A DNA stretch of 64,000 nt, from positions 186,001 to 250,000 of the forward strand of contig JAHIQM010000016.1 of the NCBI GenBank assembly GCA_018902545.1. The letters are read 5' to 3'. The notes beneath the pieces are model-generated. The model was not told where the DNA came from and searched no databases. It saw only the letters and a list, made by a program, of their open reading frames with translations. The position numbers were made by a program, and so were the translations under genes. This stretch comes from Pseudomonadota bacterium (GTDB lineage: Bacteria > Desulfobacterota > Desulfovibrionia > Desulfovibrionales > Desulfomicrobiaceae). Below are positions 25,521 through 33,443 of this stretch, in pieces. The stretch's first letter is position 1. Each line of letters starts with the position of its first letter.

Positions 25521-26906
25521 ATGAAAATAATAGAAAATTTTTATTCAAGTTTATTATGCCTTACACTCATTGGATACGCATATCTAAACAAAGGATTCGC
25601 TTACATTGGCATCACTCCGTTTTATATAGACAGCCTTATTTTTGTGACGGCATTTCTTGTCCTCATTTTACGTCCACGCTGCTTGCGGCTTATCACGGAC
25701 CCCACAGTTGCTCTCCTTTTCTTGTTCATAATTTGGGGAGCAGCGCGGACTTTCCCCTTTGTTGAAACTTATGGAATCGACACACTTCGTGACAGTGTGA
25801 TCTGGTCGTGGGGGGTGGTTGCCTTGGCGGTTGCCCATCTGGTTCGCCAGGGATTGCCGCTACATGCCATCGCATCCTGGTACGGGAAGACCATGGGGTG
25901 GTTTGTCGTATGGATTCCAGTTGCTTTTTTAATCTACATTACGATGGGCGACATGCTTCTGCGATGGCCATGGGGGCCTGAAGGAGGGGTGCCAATCGTT
26001 GTTTTCAAAGGGGGAGATGTCGGCGTACAACTTGCTGGTATTCTAGCATTTATCCTTGTCATGACACCTGTAATGCCCAACTCCAGGCCCATGCTGCCGA
26101 CGTGGATTACTCTACCCTGCTGGCTCGTCAGTGTCCTTGTGGCAGCGTCCATCAATCGCGGCGGATTTCTGGCCCTGCTTATTGCGAGCTCTTTTGCCTG
26201 CTACTGCGCCCGACTTCAACGAGTTGCTGCATCAGGACTTGTTATTGGCCTATTCGTCCTGCTGAGCGCGTTTGGCTCTGCGTTCGACATTCTGCCAGAA
26301 TATAAGCGCGGGGATCGCGTGATCAGCGTCGAACAAATGTATACAAATATTCAAAGCATATTCTCCGATGTAGACAATTATGGCGGAACCGGAACCAAAC
26401 ATTGGCGCCTGGAATGGTGGGATTCCATCATCGCGTACACTTTCGATGGGGATTATTTTTGGACGGGCAAAGGGTTTGGAGTGAACCTTGCTGACGACGA
26501 TGGGTTTCAGGTCACTGCCGATAAGTCCCTGCGCAGTCCGCACAACGGGCATTTGACGATCCTTGCTCGCATGGGGGTTCCCGGTTTTTCTGTCTGGATA
26601 TTGTTCCTCCTAACACTCCTGTACAGGCTGTGGAAACGTTATAAAAAGTGGAAACACCTCGGCGAAGACTTCCAAGCCGGCGCCTGCATTTGGGTGATGA
26701 CCTTTCTGGGAGCCGCCCTGATCAACGCAACCTTCGACGTATATATTGAAGGTCCGATGGGAGGAATCTGGTTCTGGTCGGTGGCTGGCTTGGCAATCGG
26801 CTTGATCAATCAGCGACCCGTAGCGAACGGCTCCGTGCGCTATCCCATGCGGATGAATCCGGATGCGCGCCCAACCAACGCGAATTCTTTTCGTATATCG
26901 CGATGA
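25521..26906 (+). CDS. Second O-antigen ligase/polymerase-like membrane protein
   Basis: A 461-residue membrane protein with 10-12 hydrophobic segments. The large extracytoplasmic loop has WRLEWWDSIIAYTFDGDYFW, TGKGFGVNLAD and SPHNGHLTILARMGVPGF, the O-antigen-ligase pattern. It is more AT-rich than its neighbours at the 5' end, suggesting a different origin. Its stop overlaps the GT4 start (ATGA), so it is coupled to it. In a Wzx/Wzy locus this one, next to the flippase, is the more likely polymerase. Confidence 0.8.
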   Translation: MKIIENFYSSLLCLTLIGYAYLNKGFAYIGITPFYIDSLIFVTAFLVLILRPRCLRLITDPTVALLFLFIIWGAARTFPFVETYGIDTLRDSVIWSWGVVALAVAHLVRQGLPLHAIASWYGKTMGWFVVWIPVAFLIYITMGDMLLRWPWGPEGGVPIVVFKGGDVGVQLAGILAFILVMTPVMPNSRPMLPTWITLPCWLVSVLVAASINRGGFLALLIASSFACYCARLQRVAASGLVIGLFVLLSAFGSAFDILPEYKRGDRVISVEQMYTNIQSIFSDVDNYGGTGTKHWRLEWWDSIIAYTFDGDYFWTGKGFGVNLADDDGFQVTADKSLRSPHNGHLTILARMGVPGFSVWILFLLTLLYRLWKRYKKWKHLGEDFQAGACIWVMTFLGAALINATFDVYIEGPMGGIWFWSVAGLAIGLINQRPVANGSVRYPMRMNPDARPTNANSFRISR

Positions 26907-28060
26907 AAATTCTCATCCTCCACACCCATTACCAGCAACCCGGAGGTGAGGACCAAAGCTTCGCTTCCGAAGCGTCTCTTCTCCGTGAGCAGGGCCACGC
27001 GGTACATAACCTGATCTTTCAAAATAGGGACTTGAACAGCATGGCAACCTGGCGTCAGGCCTGGACCACACTTTGGAACCAGGAAGCCTATCGCCGGACA
27101 CGAGCGGCAATCCGAAAGCTCCGCCCTCGCATTGTACACATAAACAACACATTTCCCCTTGCTTCTCCCGGAGTTCTTCACGCCGCCAAGGCCGAAGGTG
27201 TGCCGGTGGTAATGTCTCTGCGCAACTATCGCCTCCTCTGTGTGAATGGCCTATTTTTCCGTGACGGCCGTCCTTGCGAGAGGTGTCTAAGGCGTATTCC
27301 CTGGCGAGGGACGATTCATGGATGTTACCGGAATAATCGAGCCGCAAGCACTGTCGTTGCGGGAATGCTCACTCTACATCGAAGCCTGGGCACCTGGCAC
27401 CACGTTGATGCCTACATCGCTCTTACTGAATTTGCGCGTCAAAAATTCTTGGAGGCTGGTTTTCCCTCGGAGAAAGTGGCCGTGAAGCCAAATTTTATCC
27501 ACCGCGATCCGGGTTTCGGGGATGGACGAGGGGGATACGCCCTCTTCGTGGGACGACTCTCGACAGAAAAGGGGATCGCAACACTCCTGGCGGGCTGGAG
27601 CCTCATAGGGCGGCCAGTGCCTCTCAAGATAATCGGGGATGGACCGTTGCGGGCCGAGGTGGAGCGAGCGACAAAAAATTCAATGGACGTGGATTATCTG
27701 GGCTCCCAAAACCCGGAAGACGTCTCTATGCTGATGTCGGGAGCAGCCTTTCTGGTCTTTCCTTCAAAGTGTTACGAAACATTTGGAAGGGTGGCCATCG
27801 AAGCCTTTGCCACGGGGACGCCCGTGCTGGCGGCCAGTATTGGAGCCACCGGCGAGATCACCGACAACGGCCGCACCGGCCTCCACTTCCGCCCCGGTGA
27901 CCCATCTGATTTGGCTGCAAAAGTTGACTGGCTCCTTTCTCACCCGGAGGAACTTGCGCAAATGCGTAAAGAAGCCAGGCGCGAATATGAAGTCAAGTAC
28001 ACGGCGGAGAGGAACTATGAGATTTTGATGGGGATTTATGGGAGAGTTATTCAGAAATAA
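26903..28060 (+). CDS. Family 4 glycosyltransferase
   Basis: A 385-residue GT-B retaining transferase. The N-terminal domain has LHTHYQQPGGEDQSFASEAS. The C-terminal nucleotide-sugar domain has FVGRLSTEKGIATLL, LKIIGDGPLR and the E-x7-E motif in CYETFGRVAIEAFATGTPV. An internal NYRLLCVNGLFFRDGRPCERC segment has a Cys pair seen in capsular GT4 enzymes. The sugar specificity is unknown. Its start overlaps the polymerase stop by 4 nt, and the array of octamers begins 8 nt after its stop. Confidence 0.88.
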   Translation: MKILILHTHYQQPGGEDQSFASEASLLREQGHAVHNLIFQNRDLNSMATWRQAWTTLWNQEAYRRTRAAIRKLRPRIVHINNTFPLASPGVLHAAKAEGVPVVMSLRNYRLLCVNGLFFRDGRPCERCLRRIPWRGTIHGCYRNNRAASTVVAGMLTLHRSLGTWHHVDAYIALTEFARQKFLEAGFPSEKVAVKPNFIHRDPGFGDGRGGYALFVGRLSTEKGIATLLAGWSLIGRPVPLKIIGDGPLRAEVERATKNSMDVDYLGSQNPEDVSMLMSGAAFLVFPSKCYETFGRVAIEAFATGTPVLAASIGATGEITDNGRTGLHFRPGDPSDLAAKVDWLLSHPEELAQMRKEARREYEVKYTAERNYEILMGIYGRVIQK

Positions 28061-28068
28061 AGTTTTAA

Positions 28069-28156
28069 GTTTTAGAGTTTTAGAGTTTTAGAGTTTTAGA
28101 GTTTTAGAGTTTTAGAGTTTTAGAGTTTTAGAGTTTTAGAGTTTTAGAGTTCTAGA
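28069..28156 (+). repeat. Tandem octamer array (GTTTTAGA) left of four-helix-bundle gene
   Basis: Ten perfect copies of gttttaga (28069-28148) plus a variant gttctaga (28149-28156), preceded by a degenerate agttttaa. The reverse complement recurs as degenerate copies at 28569-28606, so the arrays form inverted flanks of the gene between them. Confidence 0.9.
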
Positions 28157-28235
28157 GTTTAAGCGATGCAGTGTGGGATTGGTGAACTGCTTGGACCTTT
28201 TTGAGATGCTCGCTGAGCAGAGGGTGTATAACTGG

Positions 28236-28592
28236 ATGGCGTATCGTTCCTTTGAAGAACTGGAGGTTTGGAAGAAATCGTGCCGCTTGGCTGTACGGAT
28301 GTATGAGGCGTTACGGGCCTGTAAGGATTTCGGACTCAAGGATCAGATGACAAGGTCGGCAGTTTCCATTGCTTCAAACATTGCCGAAGGCGCAGAGAGG
28401 GGCAGCAGACTAGAATTCATCAGATTTCTGCATATTGCCAAAGGTTCTGCAGCAGAACTCAGGACCCAAGTTTATATCGCCCAACAGATCGAAGCATTGC
28501 CAGTGTCTTGCGCGAAAGAACTGATCAACGACCTCAAAACAATATCAGCCATGCTCCAAAACCTCATCAAAACTCTAAAACCTAAAACGTAA
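28236..28592 (+). CDS. Four-helix-bundle protein (S23/23S-rRNA intervening-sequence type)
   Basis: About 118 residues from the ATG at 28236; an upstream GTG at 28173 adds 21 residues. The opening YRSFEELEVWKKSCRLAVRM and the later KDQMTRSAVSIASNIAEGAE, RFLHIAKGSAAELRTQ and LINDLKTISAMLQNLIKTL match the four-helix-bundle family (TIGR02436). Members are encoded in intervening sequences of 23S rRNA and as stand-alone genes, and resemble the Avd protein of diversity-generating retroelements. It interrupts an otherwise continuous glycan operon and is flanked by inverted octamer arrays, the right one overlapping its last codons. Its function is unknown. Confidence 0.85.
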   Translation: MAYRSFEELEVWKKSCRLAVRMYEALRACKDFGLKDQMTRSAVSIASNIAEGAERGSRLEFIRFLHIAKGSAAELRTQVYIAQQIEALPVSCAKELINDLKTISAMLQNLIKTLKPKT

Positions 28593-28606
28593 AACCCTAA
28601 AACTCT
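28569..28606 (-). repeat. Degenerate inverted octamer array right of four-helix-bundle gene
   Basis: Successive units aaaactct, aaaacct, aaaacgt, aaaaccct and aaaactct are the reverse complement of the left array. They overlap the final codons and stop of the bundle gene and end one base before the ATG of the next gene. Confidence 0.85.
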
Positions 28607-28607
28607 A

Positions 28608-29342
28608 ATGCCGATCCTCGCCACCACCATCCACCCCACCACCTACCACGACGCCACCGCCGCAATCCTTGCCTGGGCCGGGCGGGGTGAGAGCAGGACT
28701 GTCTGTCTGGCCAATGTGCATGTGGTCATGGAGGCATATGATGACCCGGTTTACAGGGCTGCGGTCAATGGGGCGGATCTGGTTGCACCGGATGGTATGC
28801 CGCTGGTGTGGGTTTTGCGGCGGATGGGGCATGGCCTGAAGGATCGGGTTTATGGGCCGACCCTGACGCTGCGGGTGCTGGGAGCCGCCGCCAGGCAGGG
28901 GCTGCCGGTGGGGTTTTACGGCGCAGCTCCTGACGTGCTGACCGCGTTGATCGCAAACGTGCGACAACAATTTCCCGGCCTTTGTGTTGCCTATTCTCAT
29001 AGCCCGCCCTTTCGGGAGCTGACGCAGGAGGAAGACGCCGCCGCTGTCCGGAACATCAACGCCTCCGGTACGCGCATTCTCTTTGTCGGGCTGGGCTGCC
29101 CAAAGCAGGAGCTGTGGATGCACAAGCACAAGGGACGAGTGCGAGCCGTGATGCTCGGAGTGGGCGCGGCCTTTGATTTCCATTCCGGCGCGACTCCGCA
29201 GGCCCCTGCGTGGATGCAGGACCGGGGCCTGGAATGGCTGTTCCGCCTGCGCATCGAACCCCGCAGACTCTGGAAGCGGTACCTCCGGCACAATCCACGC
29301 TTCGTGATCTTCAGTATTCTCGAGCTGTTGGGGCTAAAATAA
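28608..29342 (+). CDS. WecB/TagA/CpsF-family glycosyltransferase
   Basis: A 244-residue GT26-family transferase, typically adding ManNAc(A) or a related sugar to a lipid-linked acceptor. Family motifs are NVHVVMEAYDDPVYRAAVNG, DLVAPDGMPLVW, the VGLGCPKQELWM signature and VGAAFDFHSGATPQAPAWMQ. The C-terminal LEWLFRLRIEPRRLWKRYL is the usual membrane-association tail. No Shine-Dalgarno is visible: the 39 nt before the ATG are octamer repeat, so translation may depend on coupling. It ends the polysaccharide locus. Confidence 0.88.
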   Translation: MPILATTIHPTTYHDATAAILAWAGRGESRTVCLANVHVVMEAYDDPVYRAAVNGADLVAPDGMPLVWVLRRMGHGLKDRVYGPTLTLRVLGAAARQGLPVGFYGAAPDVLTALIANVRQQFPGLCVAYSHSPPFRELTQEEDAAAVRNINASGTRILFVGLGCPKQELWMHKHKGRVRAVMLGVGAAFDFHSGATPQAPAWMQDRGLEWLFRLRIEPRRLWKRYLRHNPRFVIFSILELLGLK

Positions 29343-29432
29343 TGAAACTAAACCCCGGCAGAGGAGATGTCTTTAAAAAACCAGGTCCTGCCTAACCAAG
29401 CTCGGCGTTTTGTTTGCGGAAGAGAGAATACC

Positions 29433-30719
29433 TTACATCTTGCGCCGGTCGTTGACCCTGCCGCCGTCTTCGCGGGCGATGGTCCGAGGCTCCACCAGAC
29501 GGACCTCGAAGGCCACGCCCAGTTCAGTCTGCAGGCGGATGCGCACGTTTTCCAGGATGCGTTGGGACTGCTTTATGGAGTCGGTGCAGAATGATTCCGG
29601 GGCTTCGAGCATGATGGTGGCCAGATCCATGTGCCCGACCCGGTCCAGCACGATCTGGTAATGAGGATCGGTAAGTCCCGTACCTGAGATGACCGCCTCG
29701 ATCTGGGCCGGAAAGACGTTCACGCCGTGGATGATGAGCATGTCATCGCTGCGTCCGGGAATGCGGGTCATGCGCTTTAGCGTCCGGCCGCAGGCGCACG
29801 GAGCGTCGATGAGGGTGGTCAGATCCCCGGTGCGGAAACGGATCAGCGGGAAGGCTTCCTTGGTGAGAGTGGTCAGCACCAGCTCTCCCTTGACTCCGGC
29901 AGGCAGAACTTCTCCGGTCTGCGGATCCACGATCTCGGCCAGGAAATGATCCTCGTTGATGTGCAGCCCGACCCGCTCCAGACACTCCCCGGCCACACCC
30001 GTGATTTCACTTAAGCCATAGTTGTCCGTGGCCTGGATGCCGAGACGATCTTCAATCTCGCGGCGTGTCTCCTCGGTCCAAGGCTCGGACCCGAACAGGC
30101 CGAAGCGAAGGCTGAGCGCCGTCTTGTTGATATTGAGTTCATCCAGGGTGTCGGCCAGGTGCAGGGCGTAGCTTGGGGTGCATATGAGGGCCGTGGTGCG
30201 GTAGTCCTGCATGATGGAAATCTGGCGGCGCGGGTCACCGCCGGAACTGGGGATGACCGACGCGCCGATAAGCTCCGCTCCGGAATGCACGCCGAAAGCG
30301 CCGGTAAAAAGACCGTAGTTGAAGGCGATCTGTACGGCGTCGTCCTTGGTCACCCCACCGGCGGTGAGAATGCGCGCCGCGAGCTCGGACCAGCGGCGCA
30401 CGTCACCGGAAGTGTAGCCCACCACCGTGGGCTTGCCCGTGGTCCCCGTGGACGCCTGCATGCGCACGACATCGCGCAGGGGCACGGCAAAAAGGCCGTA
30501 GGGGTAATTCTGTCGCAGATCCTCTTTGGTGGTGAAGGGCAAACGCTTCACGTCCTCTAAAGACTGCACGTCATAGGGGTCGATGCCCAGCTCCGCAAAG
30601 CGCTTGCGGTACAGCGGCACATTGCGCGCCACACGATTCAGGGTGGCCTGCAGGCGCTCCAGCTGCAAGAGTTCCAGCTCTCCACGCTCCATGCATTCAT
30701 ATTCGCTCTGCCAGTACAT
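29433..30719 (-). CDS. paaK: Phenylacetate-CoA ligase
   Basis: A 428-residue ANL-family ligase forming phenylacetyl-CoA (or another aryl-CoA). Seen: LPFTTKEDLRQNYPYG, the P-loop QASTGTTGKPTVVGYTSG, GLFGSEPWTEETRREIE, NYGLSEITG, FRTGDLTTL and the C-terminal RTLKRMTRIPGRSDDMLIIHG. Strictly anaerobic deltaproteobacteria use it in aromatic amino-acid breakdown. It lies downstream of the liv transporter on the same strand, separated by a repeat region, which suggests uptake and activation of aromatic or branched acids. No 2-oxoacid oxidoreductase (ior) gene is nearby. Confidence 0.92.
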   Translation of the reverse strand: MYWQSEYECMERGELELLQLERLQATLNRVARNVPLYRKRFAELGIDPYDVQSLEDVKRLPFTTKEDLRQNYPYGLFAVPLRDVVRMQASTGTTGKPTVVGYTSGDVRRWSELAARILTAGGVTKDDAVQIAFNYGLFTGAFGVHSGAELIGASVIPSSGGDPRRQISIMQDYRTTALICTPSYALHLADTLDELNINKTALSLRFGLFGSEPWTEETRREIEDRLGIQATDNYGLSEITGVAGECLERVGLHINEDHFLAEIVDPQTGEVLPAGVKGELVLTTLTKEAFPLIRFRTGDLTTLIDAPCACGRTLKRMTRIPGRSDDMLIIHGVNVFPAQIEAVISGTGLTDPHYQIVLDRVGHMDLATIMLEAPESFCTDSIKQSQRILENVRIRLQTELGVAFEVRLVEPRTIAREDGGRVNDRRKM

Positions 30720-30755
30720 CTTGTGTCCTCCCTATAACCCCTTAAATTTCGGGAC

Positions 30756-30839
30756 TATGCGCTGGACGCTTGAAAAGGTTCGAGTGCAAGGCGCAAGGCC
30801 AAAACCAGGCCGAAGCGTATCCCAATTCGTATGACCTCG
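30756..30839. repeat. Half copy of the livF-side palindromic repeat
   Basis: The sequence from tgcgctggacgcttgaaaag through ggccaaaac and cgaagcgtatcccaat repeats the left half of the element at 30856 with few changes. The right arm is missing. The shared TTAAATTTC in front of both copies shows that the duplication starts about 20 nt earlier. Confidence 0.85.
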
Positions 30840-30855
30840 GATTAAATTTCCATGC

Positions 30856-30980
30856 GCTGGACGCTTGAAAAGGTTCGAGTGCAAGGCGCAAGGCCAAAAC
30901 GAGGCCGAAGCGTATCCCAATACGTGAGGCCTCGTTTTGGCCGCAGCAACGCAGCAATCGGGCCTTTTCAAGCGTCCAGC
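30856..30980. repeat. 125-nt palindromic element overlapping the livF stop
   Basis: The outer arms gctggacgcttgaaaagg (30856-30873) and ccttttcaagcgtccagc (30963-30980) are perfectly complementary, as are inner ggccaaaacgaggcc and ggcctcgttttggcc. The loop contains gaagcgtat-cccaat-acgtgagg. The last livF codons (Leu-Asp-Ala-stop) lie in the right arm. Confidence 0.9.
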
Positions 30981-31708
30981 TCGCGGCCCAGGTAGGCGCG
31001 TTGTACATCACGGTTGGCCAGCAGTTCATCGGCGGTGCCCTGCAGGATGACGCGTCCGTTTTCCAGCACGTAGCCCCGGTCGGCGATCTTCAGCGCGCTA
31101 CGGGCGTTCTGTTCCACCAGAAGCACGGTCAGGCCGAACCGGTCACGCAACTCCACGATGTGGCGAAAGATGTCCCGGACCACCAGCGGGGCCAGGCCCA
31201 TGGCCGGCTCGTCCAGAAGCAGCAGCCTGGGGCGGGCCATGAGCGCCCGTCCGATGGACAGCATCTGCTGCTCACCGCCGGACAGGGTCCCGGCGGCCTG
31301 GGCGCGGCGTTCGCGCAACACCGGAAACATGGAGTACATGGTCTCCAGATCCTCGGCAATGCTGGCGCGGTGGCGGAAGCGCGGCCGGGTGTAGGCTCCC
31401 AGGCGCAGGTTGTCCTCCACGGAGAGCGGGCTGAACACCAGCCGCCCTTCGGGCACATGAGATATCCCGGCGCGCACGATCTGCTCGGGGCTGCGTTGCA
31501 CCAGGTCGTCGTCACCGAACATGATGCTGCCCTGCCCAGGCCGGATCAATCCGGAGATGGTGCAGAGCATGGTGGTCTTGCCCGCGCCGTTGCCACCGAT
31601 GAGGGCCACGATCTCACCCTGGCGCACGTGCAGGGTGGCCCGGCGCACGGCGTGGATGCGGCCGTAGAAAACATCCATGTTCTTGAGTGAAAGAAGTGTG
31701 GGCTGCAT
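30968..31708 (-). CDS. livF: Branched-chain amino-acid ABC transporter ATPase LivF
   Basis: Cytoplasmic ATPase of 246 residues. Walker A GGNGAGKTT at 38-46, signature LSGGEQQMLSIG, Walker B LLLLDEPAMGLAP and the H-loop-side VLLVEQNARSALKIADRGYV are typical of LivF. I chose the ATG at 31708, 2 nt after the livG stop, behind GAGGATTG; the longer reading to 31804 lies inside livG. Last gene of the livJHMGF order. Its C-terminal codons are part of a palindromic repeat. Confidence 0.94.
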   Translation of the reverse strand: MQPTLLSLKNMDVFYGRIHAVRRATLHVRQGEIVALIGGNGAGKTTMLCTISGLIRPGQGSIMFGDDDLVQRSPEQIVRAGISHVPEGRLVFSPLSVEDNLRLGAYTRPRFRHRASIAEDLETMYSMFPVLRERRAQAAGTLSGGEQQMLSIGRALMARPRLLLLDEPAMGLAPLVVRDIFRHIVELRDRFGLTVLLVEQNARSALKIADRGYVLENGRVILQGTADELLANRDVQRAYLGRELDA

Positions 31709-31710
31709 GA

Positions 31711-32484
31711 TCAATCCTCGTCTCCGCCCAAGTATGCGGCGATGACCGTGGGATCCTTCTGGACCTGCCCGGGCGTGCCGCGGCTGATGGTCTGCCCGAA
31801 ACACAGCACCAGGATGGAGTCGCTGATGCGCATCACAAGCTCCATGTCATGTTCAACCAGAATGATGGATAAATTGTAGGTGTCGCGGATGCGCAGGATC
31901 AGGTCGGCCAGAAGTTGTGTCTCGGCGATGTTGAGCCCGGCCGCGGGCTCGTCCAGGAGCAGCAGCTTGGGCCGCGCCGCCAGGGCCCGCGCCAGTTCGA
32001 GCAGGCGCTGCTTGCCGAAGGGCAGGTCCTTGGCCGTGGCCTGCGCCAGATCGGACATGCCCACGAACTCCAGGGCGTCAAGGGCCTCGCGGCGGACCTC
32101 GTCTTCCAGGCGCCGGGATCTGGGCGTGCGCAGCAGGCTGTGCCAGGCCGGGACGGTCAGACGGCCGTGACAGCCCATGGTCACGTTTTCAAGGACCGTC
32201 ATGTTGGAAAAGATCTCCAGATTCTGGAAGGTGCGCACCATCCCGGCCCAGGCCCGTTTGTGTGCCGGCAGGGATGTGATGTCGCGTCCCTCGAAGGAGA
32301 GGGTCCCATGGCTCGGCGTAACCATGCCCGAGATGACATTAAGGAGCGTGGTCTTGCCCGCCCCGTTCGGACCGATGATGGCCGTGATCTCTCCTTTTTC
32401 GGCCGCGAAATGGATATCGGCCAGGGCCTGCACCCCTCCGAATCGCACGGCGACGCCGCTGCACCCGAGAATCGCCTTATCCAT
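31711..32484 (-). CDS. livG: Branched-chain amino-acid ABC transporter ATPase LivG
   Basis: ATPase of 257 residues with Walker A GPNGAGKTT at 38-46, the LivG-specific VRTFQNLEIFSNMTVLENV, a slightly unusual signature LPFGKQRLLELARAL, Walker B LLLLDEPAAGLN and VEHDMELVMRISD. It overlaps livM by 8 nt at its start and is followed 2 nt later by livF. Confidence 0.95.
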   Translation of the reverse strand: MDKAILGCSGVAVRFGGVQALADIHFAAEKGEITAIIGPNGAGKTTLLNVISGMVTPSHGTLSFEGRDITSLPAHKRAWAGMVRTFQNLEIFSNMTVLENVTMGCHGRLTVPAWHSLLRTPRSRRLEDEVRREALDALEFVGMSDLAQATAKDLPFGKQRLLELARALAARPKLLLLDEPAAGLNIAETQLLADLILRIRDTYNLSIILVEHDMELVMRISDSILVLCFGQTISRGTPGQVQKDPTVIAAYLGGDED

Positions 32485-33442
32485 GGGCGGCCCCCGAGAG
32501 CCGGGCCTTGCCCCAGGCCCAGAGCTTGTTCCACCCTCCGGCCATGCCGTCGGGCAGAAACATCATGCACAGCACCAGAATGGCCCCGAAGAGCAGGATC
32601 TCGATGTTCTCGAAGGCGCGCAGAAATTCCGGCAGCACGGTGACGAAAAACGCACCAACAATGGCTCCCGGCACGCTGAGCATACCGCCGAGCACGACCA
32701 TGACGATCATCTCCACGGAAAACATGAAGCCAAAAGACGATGGCGCAATGAAGGTCAGGTAGTGGGCGTAGAGGACTCCGGCGATGCCCGAGAAGGCGGC
32801 GGAAAGGACGAAGACGAGAAGCTTGTAACGGGCGATATCAACGCCCATGGCCTCGGCCGCCCGCTCCGAAGTATGCAGGGCGCGCAGCGCACGGCCGACA
32901 CGGCTGTGCAACAGATTAAAGGAAAGCCAGACGAAAAGGCACAGCATCACGGCCACGGCGCGGTACAGAGTCACGTCTTTGCTCAACTCCCAGCCGAAAA
33001 GGGACAGGCGCGGAATGCCCACGAAGCCCGAAGGCCCGCCGGTGATGTCCACGGTCTCGTTGAAGAGGATGGACAGGATGATGCCAAAACCAAGGGTCGC
33101 CATGGCCAGGTAGTGCCCTTTAAGCTTGAGCGACGGCAGCCCGACCAGGATGCTGACAACCACGGTCAGGGCCACGCCCGAGAGCATGGACAGGCCCACG
33201 GAGAGCCCCACCGTGGTGCTCAGATAGGCGCTGGTGTACGCGCCCAGGCCGTAGAAACCCGCATGCCCGAGGGAGATCTGCCCGGCATGGCCGACCAGCA
33301 GACACAGGCCCACGGCATTCATGGCATGCAAGCAGCCGAGGATGAGGATCGTCAGGTAATAATTGTTAGGCAGCAGCATCGGGGCGAACATGAGCACCCC
33401 GAAAAAAAACGCCAGCCAGATCATGTCCTTGCGATATGACAC
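32477..33442 (-). CDS. livM: Branched-chain amino-acid ABC transporter permease LivM
   Basis: Inner-membrane permease of about 321 residues with roughly eight membrane segments. Family motifs are VGHAGQISLGHAGFYGLGAY, LPSLKLKGHYLAMATLGFG, GRALRALHTSERAAEAMGVD and FSGIAGVLYAHYLTFI. I use a GTG at 33442, two bases after the livH stop and behind AAGGGTG; the alternative at 33472 overlaps livH by 29 nt. Confidence 0.92.
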   Translation of the reverse strand: MSYRKDMIWLAFFFGVLMFAPMLLPNNYYLTILILGCLHAMNAVGLCLLVGHAGQISLGHAGFYGLGAYTSAYLSTTVGLSVGLSMLSGVALTVVVSILVGLPSLKLKGHYLAMATLGFGIILSILFNETVDITGGPSGFVGIPRLSLFGWELSKDVTLYRAVAVMLCLFVWLSFNLLHSRVGRALRALHTSERAAEAMGVDIARYKLLVFVLSAAFSGIAGVLYAHYLTFIAPSSFGFMFSVEMIVMVVLGGMLSVPGAIVGAFFVTVLPEFLRAFENIEILLFGAILVLCMMFLPDGMAGGWNKLWAWGKARLSGAAHG

Positions 33443-33443
33443 T

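Noticed and set aside
28069-28156. CRISPR-like array
   Set aside because: Units are 8 nt and contiguous with no spacers, and no cas genes are present.
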